This document shows positions 11,833 through 21,906 of a DNA stretch of 64,000 nucleotides, piece after piece. Location: positions 358,718-422,717 of the forward strand of contig NJPS01000024.1 of assembly GCA_002946415.1 (NCBI GenBank), in the 5' to 3' direction. How positions within the stretch are numbered: the first letter of the stretch is position 1; the number at the start of each line of letters is the position of its first letter. The notes beneath the pieces were generated by a model, which saw only the letters and a program-made list of their open reading frames with translations, was not told the origin of the DNA and made no database searches. Made by a program: the position numbers and the translations under genes. The DNA is from Rutstroemia sp. NJR-2017a BVV2. Lineage: Eukaryota; Ascomycota; Leotiomycetes; Helotiales; Rutstroemiaceae.

Positions 11833-12743
11833 TTCAGCTTTCAACCTCGTTCTCTGAATCGCATAAGCGGTCAAAATAAACATTCCAGTTCCAGCGGCGT
11901 CGGACACTTGCAGTCGCAAGAAAATCCGTACATTCCGCCGTACAAACTTGAAAATGAGGCGGCGATCGAATCGATTCGCCGTGATTTAGAAGAACGCGAG
12001 ATTGAGATTGAAGAAGCACGTTGCGGTAGTGTCGAGGAGATAGATCTACTTCTATTTCTCGACAAGTATTATTTACCTGTTCTATATACTGAGTTAGTCT
12101 TGTGGGAGGTTAGGCCGGAAGACGCTATTCCCCGCTTGCCTTTTTCATTTCAGACTAGGTGCGCAAATACCTTAACCAGGATCTACCAGTTCCTCCACCT
12201 AAAGAATCCAATGCTGATACGTTTTCGCGACTTGGCGCCTCGATACGAAGTTTTATTACCCCAGCGTGACTACGCTGCTAAGAGAGCAAGCTTCAAGCGG
12301 TACATCGAGAGTGCTTGGACGGAAGCCACTGAAAATTTGCCGTATGATATCCCAACTGCTATGGAGGATGTTAAACTATGGGAAATTGCACGAGTGTTAT
12401 CATATACCGCACCAGATCATCTTCGTGCTTCATATAGCACCGAGGACGGCTATCCATATTTCATGCCTCCAATGATTTCGTATAGTTCAAAACTATCGTC
12501 AGTGAGGACTTCCCAAAATGAAGCGACGTGAAGAAACCTTCGAAGAAAATAACTATGGAGGATCGCCTAGCACTTATGCATGCTGCAGACTATCGAACGA
12601 TGGAAAATCCTCGCAAGTTTCTGGATTATATTCATTCTTCTGTTCACAATGCTGGAGAGACAACTCAGACAGGTAGAAGCGACAATCTTGAGACATTCTC
12701 AATAAATCGTTTTTTGACAAGACTGTCTGACTGCTTCTCATAA
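11833..12743 (+). CDS. Orphan paralogue family member 2 (5' end and one junction unresolved, possibly decayed)
   Basis: Open from 11833 to 12531 in one frame and from 12528 to 12743 in another. Similarity to member 1 runs through both: LVLWEVRPEDA and SAWTEATENLPYD in the first frame, then ITMEDRLALMHAADYR through KFLDYI in the second. A 44-nt GTGAGG...TTCGAAG intron (12504-12547) would join them in phase; otherwise it is a frameshift. There is no ATG in the first frame before about residue 85 of the visible protein. A possible short first exon begins with the ATG at 11581 (donor at 11607, acceptor before 11839), but this is a guess. Either this is a spliced gene or an eroding duplicate of member 1. 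Confidence 0.45.
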
Positions 12744-14405
12744 CTACTACGGTCCATGGCCGTTGAAAAGACGAGTAGATGCCACGCTGTTGGAACACTC
12801 TCAATAGCTCGTCTCTCTCACTATACTATATGGCTTCTTGTCACACCTACTACCCTCGTTATTTTTTTCATTGGGTAAGATGCTCAATTCGCTGTTAGGT
12901 AGTTGTTTGTAGGAACTCCAAAATCAAGTATGGATTTATATATACTGCCCTATCCCTATTCTTACACCTTCAGATCAGTATAATAAGATCGGTTAATACT
13001 CTTGAAAATGGGCCGGGAAAGCCCTTCCGTCTTCTGTATATTACGAACATTGTACTGAAACCACTGGAACCACTCGAACCTCCGAACCAGTATCTCTGTG
13101 ATCATATCAAAAGCAAATCATCGAATGCCGAGACGACGCATCCGGCTATGAACACCCCTCGACCAACAAATCGCAAAGGGGCCGAAGCAGTATTGCTAAC
13201 AGGTTAAGAAATTTCGATACCCCACCAGTCCTACTGATATCTCCAGGTAAATGGTCAATACTTTGAGCATAGTTGACCACCGCAAGCCAGCAAATTGTTA
13301 CAGTGACGAGGAGAAATTCTGCTTCGCCGACGGGAAGCTCTAGATTAAGCGCATGAAAGGCTATTCAAGTGAATACCAGGTCATTGCCGAGCACCTTTAT
13401 ATCAATTCTTTATCCAATACATTGGCTTGTGCATGACAACGACGACTACAAAGAAGTAGCGAGAACGAGGGCTGCTCACTCGTTCAGTAGAAACACGAAC
13501 CTCAGAAAGAAGTATTAACCTGAGTTATTTGTTTTAAAAAGGGGGCAAACAATGATTGTTTCTTCACCATCAACAGACTGTGATGATCATGCTAATCAGA
13601 CCAGTCTTGGAAACGTGATCCGCGAATGAAGGTTTGAACTGTAGATGAAGGTGACTTGATTCGCCCGTGAATAGATCCAGATCTGATCCACAATTATTAA
13701 ATAACGCAGCTATTCGGGAAGACACAGTGAGAACTAAAGGTTGGTATTGAGAAGAAAATCACGACTTGCGAGCTCATCATTGGCGGGATTTTAAACCTAC
13801 GATACTGTTGTGTTATATCGCAGGCTGTTGTGTAAATTATTAGTAGGGACCTTCGATATGTTCGCCGCCAGGGGTGTACCTGTACTGTAGGCTTCAGCAG
13901 AAATATTTACGGGTTGTGCTAGTACTAAAATGATGGTATTGTTTTCTGTGGACGAGGAAGCCTAGAATTCAACATTAAGTGTGTCCCTTACTGGTTCAGG
14001 TTAGTTGAGCCTTTCAATCCGGAGGAAGAAGATGAACCTCTATGTCGGCAACCTCTTCCGTTGTCGTAGTCTATCTGAGTGCATTTGTACCGCAAACATC
14101 ATCTGCTTCCGCAATTTCATTGGCTGAATCCGATGCTTTTCATTCATGTGCACAACAAATTCTAGGAATTGTTCGGTAATTGTTGCGACGACGAGAAAGT
14201 ATTCACTTGCTCCTAAACTTATATAAATATAGCCAATCCCCCCTTTAAGTTTGTAGAAGTTCCAACAGCATATTCCACTAAACGGATCCTCAAAAAGTTC
14301 CGACACCATCGATATTCAAATATATCTTACCAGGCCCTTTAGTCTTTGCAACTCACAGACGTTCTCGATTTCAAGTAGACCCACTTCTTACTACCAAGTA
14401 TTCCA
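12744..14405. other. Gene-poor AT-rich stretch
   Basis: About 1.7 kb without a supported gene. An 89-codon minus-strand frame at 14040-14309 has an ATG but no recognisable feature. The rest has frequent stops in all frames and no obvious repeats. It could contain decayed family members too diverged to see by eye. Confidence 0.5.
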
Positions 14406-15479
14406 ATGCCTACAGGTATAGCAACACCCGGCCTCTATTTCGTGAGGGAAAACCTGCTTAGTTGTATGGAATCAGAGGTTCGTGCTCGAAATATCCACCG
14501 CTTCCAATTTTCTGAATATACCCTTCAAAGAGGACTTAGCAATGCCTGTGCCGAGAGGCTATTGGATAAATGGACCAGCTTGACTCATGAGAAGAGTACC
14601 CCAGCCCTGGAATTCTCTGCCAGATTCTTCAGGGTTGAATGGGGGAGAATGATTAAAAAAAGAATGAAGGTAAAATCAAAGTCGAGAGAGGATGTACTAG
14701 GCGATATATACGATAGCTTCTTCGGAATGTTTCATGAAAAGGCCGAGAATGCTGGACTGGCTCAAGAGAACAGTATAGCTAACAACATATATGATAATAC
14801 CCACTGGCAGCAGTATATCTCAGCCTGGGAAGATTCAGATCTACCTGTCGCCAATACTTACGGAAGTGTGCAGGATCAATCTGGTTATCAACAGAAACCG
14901 AATGATGCAGGCGACGCTGAAGGATGGTCAGATAATGATCAGACCTGCTTCTTCGAAGATGCATATGAAGCTGGGGGATACGGGATTCCAACAGAGCCGA
15001 ACATCCCTACTTCAAATAAGTCAGTTGCTTCTGTTCCCTTGGAGACCCTCTATCATCCTGAAAGTAACCCTGGAACAGGCCTTTCGTCTGAAACCTTGAA
15101 CTACTGCCCGGGTACCCCAAACCATGCATCATCACTTGATATACCGACTTCAGGTGGTGCCAGTGTCGAAATTCAGAGTATGGATGCTTTGTTCCATCAA
15201 GGAGGCTCTATGCCTTTACAAGCTCCACCAGGATATGGAGGCTTCCAAGGCGCAATGCTATGGCCAAGCGAATTGGCGAGTCAGGCCAGCTTGGTACCTT
15301 CTATGCAGCCTAACTTGAATAGAGAGGTAAGCTCGGAAGGTAGTAGGTTGCTATCTGCAGCTTATAATCCAGAACCCTTAGAAAACTATGTAGGATTTAT
15401 AGCTCGTACCGCGTGGAAGCTCGAAGAGTATCAACTAGGGAAATACAACCAAGACACTTCCAGAGCTTCTAATGACTAA
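14406..15479 (+). CDS. Orphan protein, possible distant family member 3 (357 aa)
   Basis: Function unknown. Intronless. The N-terminal roughly 115 residues look folded and helical, with RLLDKWTSLTHEK, LEFSARFFRVEWGRMIKKR and VLGDIYDSFFGMF. The W..LT pattern followed by an aromatic pair and WGRMIKK loosely recalls the LT-x2-EF...A-x-KY core of members 1, 4 and 5, but the match is weak. Residues from about 130 onward are low-complexity, acidic, and rich in Ser, Pro, Gln, Gly and Asn, so probably disordered. A folded N-terminus with a long disordered tail is common in transcription regulators, but no DNA-binding motif is recognisable. Confidence 0.6.
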   Translation: MPTGIATPGLYFVRENLLSCMESEVRARNIHRFQFSEYTLQRGLSNACAERLLDKWTSLTHEKSTPALEFSARFFRVEWGRMIKKRMKVKSKSREDVLGDIYDSFFGMFHEKAENAGLAQENSIANNIYDNTHWQQYISAWEDSDLPVANTYGSVQDQSGYQQKPNDAGDAEGWSDNDQTCFFEDAYEAGGYGIPTEPNIPTSNKSVASVPLETLYHPESNPGTGLSSETLNYCPGTPNHASSLDIPTSGGASVEIQSMDALFHQGGSMPLQAPPGYGGFQGAMLWPSELASQASLVPSMQPNLNREVSSEGSRLLSAAYNPEPLENYVGFIARTAWKLEEYQLGKYNQDTSRASND

Positions 15480-16867
15480 GATTCCATTAATGTTTCATAA
15501 ATTAATTCAACCAACGGCTCTTATTCAATATCCATGAGGACTTGATCTTCTCTTAAATGATAAGATACATTACTCTATCTATATATATTATTCCATTTGA
15601 CTTCTGATAACATGTTCTGTAATAATGAAACACAAAAACAAGAGAAAGGAGCAAGAAAGGAAGACTTCATGATCAATCATTCCCCTTGAACGCAACGAAT
15701 ACGATGACTGAAAAAATGATCAAACAATGACAAGCGTATCCGGGACGGAGAAACGAGAGTATAAAGGTAATAGATCCGTAGTTAATCAATGACAATGATC
15801 GAAGAAGAGTAGAGAAGTATTAATCGTACAAGGAGGCTGCTGCATCACGTAGAATAATTCATGGCAATTAGTAATATAACTAACAGTGAGGATTAGTGGC
15901 CGTCATTGAACTGGCTAATCAGTAGTGTTCTTGAGTTACAGTGCTGAGTACTCTGGTGCAAACAGAAGTAAAAAGAAAATGGCATCTATCGGCCGAACCT
16001 AAGCATAAATGGAGGGTTAGCCGCACCGTGAAGGTAGTTGACGCTAATTCTCTGATCAGTGTTCCCAGCTTAGAGTAGAAACTGTTGAGGCGTATTGGGC
16101 CTATATAGGCCTGATAGGCCTAAAGGAAGTGGCTTAGCCCTGAAGGAAGGAATATTGCCTTCAGGAATAGGCCCATATATAGGCCAGTTGCCAACACTGT
16201 GGCAAGGCCTATAAGGTATAAATAAGCAGTCCTTTACCACTGTAAATAGGTAGATCAGTTCAACCAAGTCAAGCATTCAGTACCTTCACATTGATATCCC
16301 TTAAGCCTATATTTACCCGCTGTGCCTGTGCAACCGTGCAACAGAAAGGACGAATCTCAACATCGTTCATAATGGCCAAGGGACTTTCCTGTTTACCGAA
16401 GAATACATCGCTGGAGACTGAAGAGTACACCGCTGGAGCCTGGCGAGTAACCGTGCAGTCGGTTAGAACGGCTGAGGATTTATGATTCCGAGACGGTTGA
16501 ACTGATGACTTCCGATGGTTTAGTTAACAGTGTTCGCAGCTCTGCAGTCGTTTGCCACAGGTATAAAACGTGGGAGGGGGGGATGCTAGCGCACCAGTTT
16601 TGCCCTCGAACGCATATGACGACACTGCCTGCTGGCGAGTTGAGACATGTTAGAAGCAAAGGAGAAAACAATTAGAAGCTCAAGTGTCTGAAATTGTTCT
16701 TTCATGTTCAGTTGAAGAACGAACAAAGACCTGACGATCCAATACTTTTCAGAAGATGAAAACAAATGATAAACAATATATATGACGGAAATTGAAATAG
16801 AGTGAAGTGGTATTGGATGATTTGGATCTAAAACTGACTTACATACAGTATCCTTTAACAATTGAAA
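15480..16867. other. Intergenic region with palindrome cluster
   Basis: About 1.4 kb without a supported gene. AT-rich at 15.5-15.9 kb, with a dense set of palindromes at 16097-16216 (separate entry). Open frames at 16070-16276 (minus) and 16291-16485 (plus) carry no family features. Confidence 0.5.
16097..16216. repeat. Cluster of AGGCCTATA palindromes and a hairpin
   Basis: Contains the perfect palindrome GGCCTATATAGGCC (16098-16111), then GGCCTGATAGGCC, a hairpin of CCTGAAGG (16139-16146) with CCTTCAGG (16158-16165) around an 11-nt loop, TAGGCCCATATATAGGCC and AAGGCCTATAAGG. Another TATATAGGCCTGA lies at about 17842, beyond member 4. These may be remnants of a small inverted-repeat element or a clustered protein-binding array. 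Confidence 0.6.
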
Positions 16868-17638
16868 ATGAATGAACCCAAAAGATCAGATGAAGCTCAA
16901 TTAATGAGAGATAGATTTTGGAGACGTCGGGCAATTCGGCAATATTATCAGCAATGGATTCGATGTATGAGACCGCACCAGCCACATAATCTTTATACAC
17001 ATAGCAAATATGTATTTGATAAAGAATTTGTTAATTTCATCAAATCTGAATTTGATGCTATGGTAAAGCATCATATTGGTGTCTGGCTTATTACTTATGA
17101 TGAGTTCAAAACGAAATTCCCGCCCGGGTTTTGGATACATATCGGACTTGTTATGGCTCAGAAATATAAATATCTTCATCGGGAGTCTAAAATAGATTAC
17201 AAATTTGGTCTTTGGGATTACTCCAAGCATTGGTCCAATATTTGGAAAGGCTGGTCTGGTACTCTTCCTATAGAGGATATAGACATCCTGAAGAAGATAT
17301 ATTATTATAGTTGTGAAAACCCTGTTAACTTCTCTCCTCTAGATTATGATATTCCAGAACCAAAGGACAAGGATACTTGTCTCCCGAGCAAGGCGTCGGA
17401 TAATATATCTCAACGCCAAGTCAACATTCCTTCTAATCAAAGAGATCGAATTGTCGACGGTCCCTCTCATGGGTTACTCCACTACTCTGCCGATCAGGAT
17501 GCGACTAGGGACGCGACCCTTCCACCGTGGAATATCTCCGGTCAAACACAGGAACATCACCTTGATGAACAAATTAATGGCCCTCCCTATAATCATGGTC
17601 TATCAAAAGTACAGGAACACCTTTTCCATCAACCATAG
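16868..17638 (+). CDS. Orphan paralogue family member 4 (256 aa, possibly truncated by a stop)
   Basis: Function unknown. I start at the ATG at 16868. The N-terminus is strongly basic and Arg/Tyr-rich (RFWRRRAIRQYYQQW). The core at about 70-120 (ITYDEF, FWIHIGLVMAQKY, KIDYKFGLWDYSK) is identical to member 5 at 28 of 51 aligned residues. The tail is hydrophilic and repetitive, with QEHHLDEQ followed by QEHLFHQP and then the TAG stop. The same frame stays open after the stop for 25 codons and begins EYHLDQAIDQQ, a third copy of that tail motif. This suggests a recent nonsense mutation near the 3' end or a naturally variable tail. Confidence 0.65.
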   Translation: MNEPKRSDEAQLMRDRFWRRRAIRQYYQQWIRCMRPHQPHNLYTHSKYVFDKEFVNFIKSEFDAMVKHHIGVWLITYDEFKTKFPPGFWIHIGLVMAQKYKYLHRESKIDYKFGLWDYSKHWSNIWKGWSGTLPIEDIDILKKIYYYSCENPVNFSPLDYDIPEPKDKDTCLPSKASDNISQRQVNIPSNQRDRIVDGPSHGLLHYSADQDATRDATLPPWNISGQTQEHHLDEQINGPPYNHGLSKVQEHLFHQP

Positions 17639-19135
17639 GAATATCATCTTGATCAAGCAATTGACCAACAAATTGATTACTCCTCCATCCAACCAGGAAT
17701 TCTCGGAGTGGGCTGAACACACAGGTGAGGATTATGATCTCAAACTTCAACCGGAAGGACGATGGAGTGTTTGCGGCTGAGCCAGCTGATTACAGGGCAA
17801 GAAAAATTCAGGAGGGAATAGAACTCTGAGCTCAAATATCTATATAGGCCTGAATTTAGTATGTTGTCTGCCTTTCGAGCCTATCTCTTCTTAGTCTCTC
17901 TTTCATCAGCCTAGCTTCTGATATTCTTCCATGAGGTACTTTTTCTAAATAATTTGTATACCAAATTGCTAACCATTCAATCTGGGAACGCTTTTTCTTT
18001 TGGTGCCAGAATCCTTGCGATGGTGAGACCAGAGCGAGAGGAAGGTCTATCCCATTAGTGTTATGTCTCAAATAAATACAATACAATGTATGTCAAACTC
18101 ATATATAAAAATAATATAACTTGCTGAGTCCTGGGAAGTCTAAGGTCTGAGTTTCATAAGGTGACTGTCACTTGCGAATAGATTATCCTTCGAGTATGGG
18201 GTTTTGAGCTACGGGAGGTGGAATCAGAGAAGGACTATCCTTCGGGTCGGGGAACGCTACCAAAAAGATAGAAATCATCAAAGTATGCCAATACAGGTTC
18301 TTGGTTTATGAATAACTTAAAAGGAACTAATCCAGATATACTGCTCTTGCCGAGCTTTATACCTGAACATGGGAACCTGAATATGAGAAGTAATTGGAGT
18401 TCCAAAGCCTCAGCTCAGTATACTGTCTTTATACAAGCTACGGGACTGTGGGGAAAAGCACAAGACCGTCCCAAGCTCCAACTTCCTAAAAGCCAATACG
18501 CGTGGAATCAGTAGTAGTCTAGAGGCTAGGGGTAAGAAATTCAAATTTTCCGCGAATCAAAGATTCCAATGCGCCTTGTAGTAGCATGTCTAGCGATAAG
18601 CGACTCCCGGATCACTCTTCGTCCGCAACGGGGTCACCTGGTCACCTGTTGCTCAAGATGACTCCGATATGAGTGTCTAAGTAATGCTCGCAGTGTCTAA
18701 ACTTGTCGCTGTTTATGGTGTAGGCGTCTTGGAGCTCTTAATTGCTTCAATCCATCGATGAGATGTATCCACCTAGTATTCACCGAGATTCCTGGTGTAC
18801 TAGAGTTGTTTCATAGTTGTTCTGCTCTGGTTCATTTCTTTGTGCTCAAAATAAAAATGGGCTGGAATGACAGTTTAGCTTTATTTTTGCGCTTTAATCA
18901 CCTCTAACAATACTTAGACATGGTATGAACAGTACAGTCACCAAATTGATAAGTCTGTCGCAATATGCTTGATATCAAGGTCATGATTTCCCCATCAATC
19001 ACAAAGAATAATTCACAGGTCTCATCTTTTGGTCCTATATTCTATGAATAAAAGCTTTGCTTTTTCAATTAGTATAACATCCTAAGAACGTCAAGTAGCC
19101 TAGCTCTTCCTGTTTATGGTCGGAGCCTAGCAGCA
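17639..19135. other. Gene-poor stretch between family members
   Basis: No supported gene in about 1.5 kb. Includes two related strings, ATCCTTCGAGTATGGGG (about 18184) and TATCCTTCGGGTCGGGG (about 18236), and a GGTCACCTGGTCACCTG direct repeat near 18635. A 68-codon plus-strand frame at 18308-18514 has no recognisable feature. Confidence 0.5.
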
Positions 19136-20032
19136 ATGGATACCATCCCGAGCCCAAGTGCGTATTTCGCGTCTTTAAAAGCACTAAAAGAACAGCCATA
19201 TACTACAGATTTGAAGCGCGAATTACTTAGAGAATCATGTGCAGGCTGGCACAAAATTGTTGGAACCGAAAGCTTCAAGAAGTCGGCGAAGCTAAATTCT
19301 TCGCTCGGTTCGCTGAGCGATTTAGACCATCATTCTGAATATGACTACCTGATGACCAACTTTGAAGACATTCTCAGGGAACTCATCGTTCTATGGGAAC
19401 TTACTCGTGATGAGTTCATCGTATCGCTTCCACGTTACTTCTGGGCGCACTTCGGTTTGGTCGTCGCGCAAAAATATAAGGCCAAGACCGGTGATAAGAA
19501 ATTAGACTACGCGTTTGGCCGTTGGGATTATAGCAAGCTATTGAAAACCGTACAAGCAAGACACACTGTACGGGAGCGACGGGAGATTCGTGCAGGGCAA
19601 AGACCAGAAGATAGCACAAAAGCTACAAAACTGTTCCGTGCAAAATTTTTTGACAGCTGCTGGGGGAGAGATGACGCCTCTTCTCAAAATCATATTCTTC
19701 AACAAGGGGACAGACTTGGTGGTAACAGTGAGATAATCCCACAAATCTCGCAGCCATATTCGGCGCCCATATATACGGATGAAGGTATGATATATGGAGA
19801 GATCGAGAATTTCCAGGTTGGAGACAGCCAGTTTAGCAGTAGCCTCTCGAACCAAGAGGAATACACTTGGGAGACCATGCCAATCATGACTGGCGTATTG
19901 AACCCAGAAACCCTCACTTGGGAGGCTATGACTGATGAAGAAAAACATTGGTATCAATATTTTGATGAGAGCAATGGAACCAACCAAGTTGAGGTTTCTT
20001 TTCCAGCAAACCAGGAATGGCAGGGAATGTGA
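19136..20032 (+). CDS. Orphan paralogue family member 5 (298 aa)
   Basis: Function unknown. Intronless with a clean ATG. The N-terminal 75 residues are mixed helical. The conserved core at about 84-134 (VLWELTRDEF, RYFWAHFGLVVAQKY, KKLDYAFGRWDYSK) is the best-preserved copy in the cluster. A basic stretch follows (RHTVRERREIRAGQR), then an acidic, Gln/Ser/Tyr-rich tail with an imperfect internal repeat (TWETMPIMTGV / TWEAMTDEEKH). No signal peptide or membrane segment. Same orientation as the other four orphan genes and about 1.9 kb upstream of the NLR gene. Confidence 0.68.
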   Translation: MDTIPSPSAYFASLKALKEQPYTTDLKRELLRESCAGWHKIVGTESFKKSAKLNSSLGSLSDLDHHSEYDYLMTNFEDILRELIVLWELTRDEFIVSLPRYFWAHFGLVVAQKYKAKTGDKKLDYAFGRWDYSKLLKTVQARHTVRERREIRAGQRPEDSTKATKLFRAKFFDSCWGRDDASSQNHILQQGDRLGGNSEIIPQISQPYSAPIYTDEGMIYGEIENFQVGDSQFSSSLSNQEEYTWETMPIMTGVLNPETLTWEAMTDEEKHWYQYFDESNGTNQVEVSFPANQEWQGM

Positions 20033-21906
20033 TAACCAGATTGTAATTTGCGTCGAAGTCAGTAATCTTACATTCCCTTGGGATCGGAAATCTCTTGAAT
20101 CTCATTAAATTGACTTGAGCCAAGGCGAAACTAGGTGGAGTGCCGGAAAGGCCCTAATTTCTTATCCGGTATATCTCCCATGCGTAGCTTCACCATTTAA
20201 ATATCAAAACTCTCATGTCTTGTATTTTTAGCAGCTGAATAATAAAAAAAGTCCACTCATCCCCATCTTCTCTTCGCCATTCACATATGAACGATACTCG
20301 AACAATGCCCAGCACCACCTCCAGCCTATGTCTACTCAACCTGGAGTGGAGATGCTGTGTATATTGAGTTTATCCAACCCCCAAGTCCATTCTTGCAAAG
20401 CCATATTTTCAAAAATCTAAATTATCTTACTGCCTCCTCAAATTCGCTTTCTTCACCGTGCATCTTCACCACACAGCACGAATTCAAATCTACCTCCGAA
20501 TATCTACTATCCACAACTTCTTGATTCTTCCTCCAACCGCTACCGCCCATAAGCCCTATGCTTTTCTACTTCCTCACACAAGTCCTGAACTCATGACAAA
20601 ACTTTAAACCCCTAAAACCCTATGAGAGAACCCCTGTTCCTTCAACAAGTTAACTTCAACAAGTCCCCAGATTGCCTCACCCCATCATCATTGCCATCCT
20701 CTTCTAACTGGCGGTATCATAACCCTCGGCGAGCCATACCCTACTATAAATCTCATACCGTCGGAGATACAAAGCTGGAGATCTCACCTAGGCAGTGCTC
20801 GATGACCAAAACCGCCTGGCAGTAGGAGCAGGGTGTGTTACCGGATGTGGGAAGATAACGAGGGTGGTATATTCGGATACTAAGATAGTGAATAGGAGAG
20901 TTTGTAGCAAGATGAGTAAGGCTGTCGAGAAAGGAAGAGCTGTCGCTGATTTCATTGAAATAGCTCACAATGAAGGGCTGGAGGATTGGGTGCCAGTGTT
21001 TGGGTGGCTGCTGGACTGTTGATGATAGGTAACGTCGGTCCCTGTGTAGCGAGACGCACCTTGTTACGAGACAAACCATAGGTACTTTGAATTCAAGCGG
21101 CTCCAAACCTGCGAATGTATTAAAATTTCTGTATATCTTTATTTTTGTTATATTATATACCTTTCTCGAACATTCCTGACCTATTAATTCCGGTAATTAT
21201 GATCGCGTCGTCGCCGCCAACCTGAATTATAGAGAGCCTCTTATTATAGAATAATAGAACCCCTCGATCTGTAATACTACTATTAAGCTCTTTTCGCTTT
21301 TTAAACTTATAGAACGGTTAGATATATATTTCCGAGTCTTATTATGATGCTAAAAAGTTATTCTTAGTGTTATTATAATAGCCAGAGCACGCTATATTAC
21401 ATATAGGCTGATACCTCCTCTGATTAAGCGATCAAGGATCCTGGTCAGTGTTGGTGTGGTTAGAGTAATCTATGTAAAATTATATGTCGCTGCTAAACGT
21501 ATCGCTTAGCTGGCTAATGATATTGCAAGTATTAGCAAGCATCTCGTTACCCAGAGTGAAATTCATCACGAGTCAATTAATCTAACTGATCTAAGGTAGT
21601 CCCATATAGTTTGTTATCTCTGTATATTATACAAGAGAGAACTCTCTAGTCCCCACTTTACGTTTTGAACGCACTATCAATACTTTCGATACTTGCTTGG
21701 TCACGTGTGAATGTTTAAATGAGTTATACATTGCTTAGTAATTGCCTCGCCATTGGCGACATAAGCGCGAGCCTCGTCATGACATTTGACACCGACCGCT
21801 TGATACCTAATGCGCGGAAAGTTTCCTCTTCATTCACTGGCAGTCGCGCATAGACCTCTGTGCTCCCTTTGCTTACTATTTGAAAGTCTATCTGGCCGAT
21901 CCTGGT
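20033..21906. other. Intergenic, with AT-rich decayed DNA at 21.1-21.4 kb
   Basis: The part near 20.6-21.1 kb has short overlapping frames on both strands but no identifiable domain. The stretch 21120-21430 is strongly AT-rich with many TA dinucleotides and stops in every frame, like a repeat degraded by repeat-induced point mutation (inference). It precedes the NLR gene. Confidence 0.5.

Noticed and set aside
10135..20032. Idea that the orphan family is a mating-type alpha-box/HMG-like locus
   Set aside because: The W...A-x-KY pattern is only loosely similar to alpha-box helix 3, no intron or flanking gene typical of MAT loci (SLA2, APN2, COX13) is present; insufficient support.
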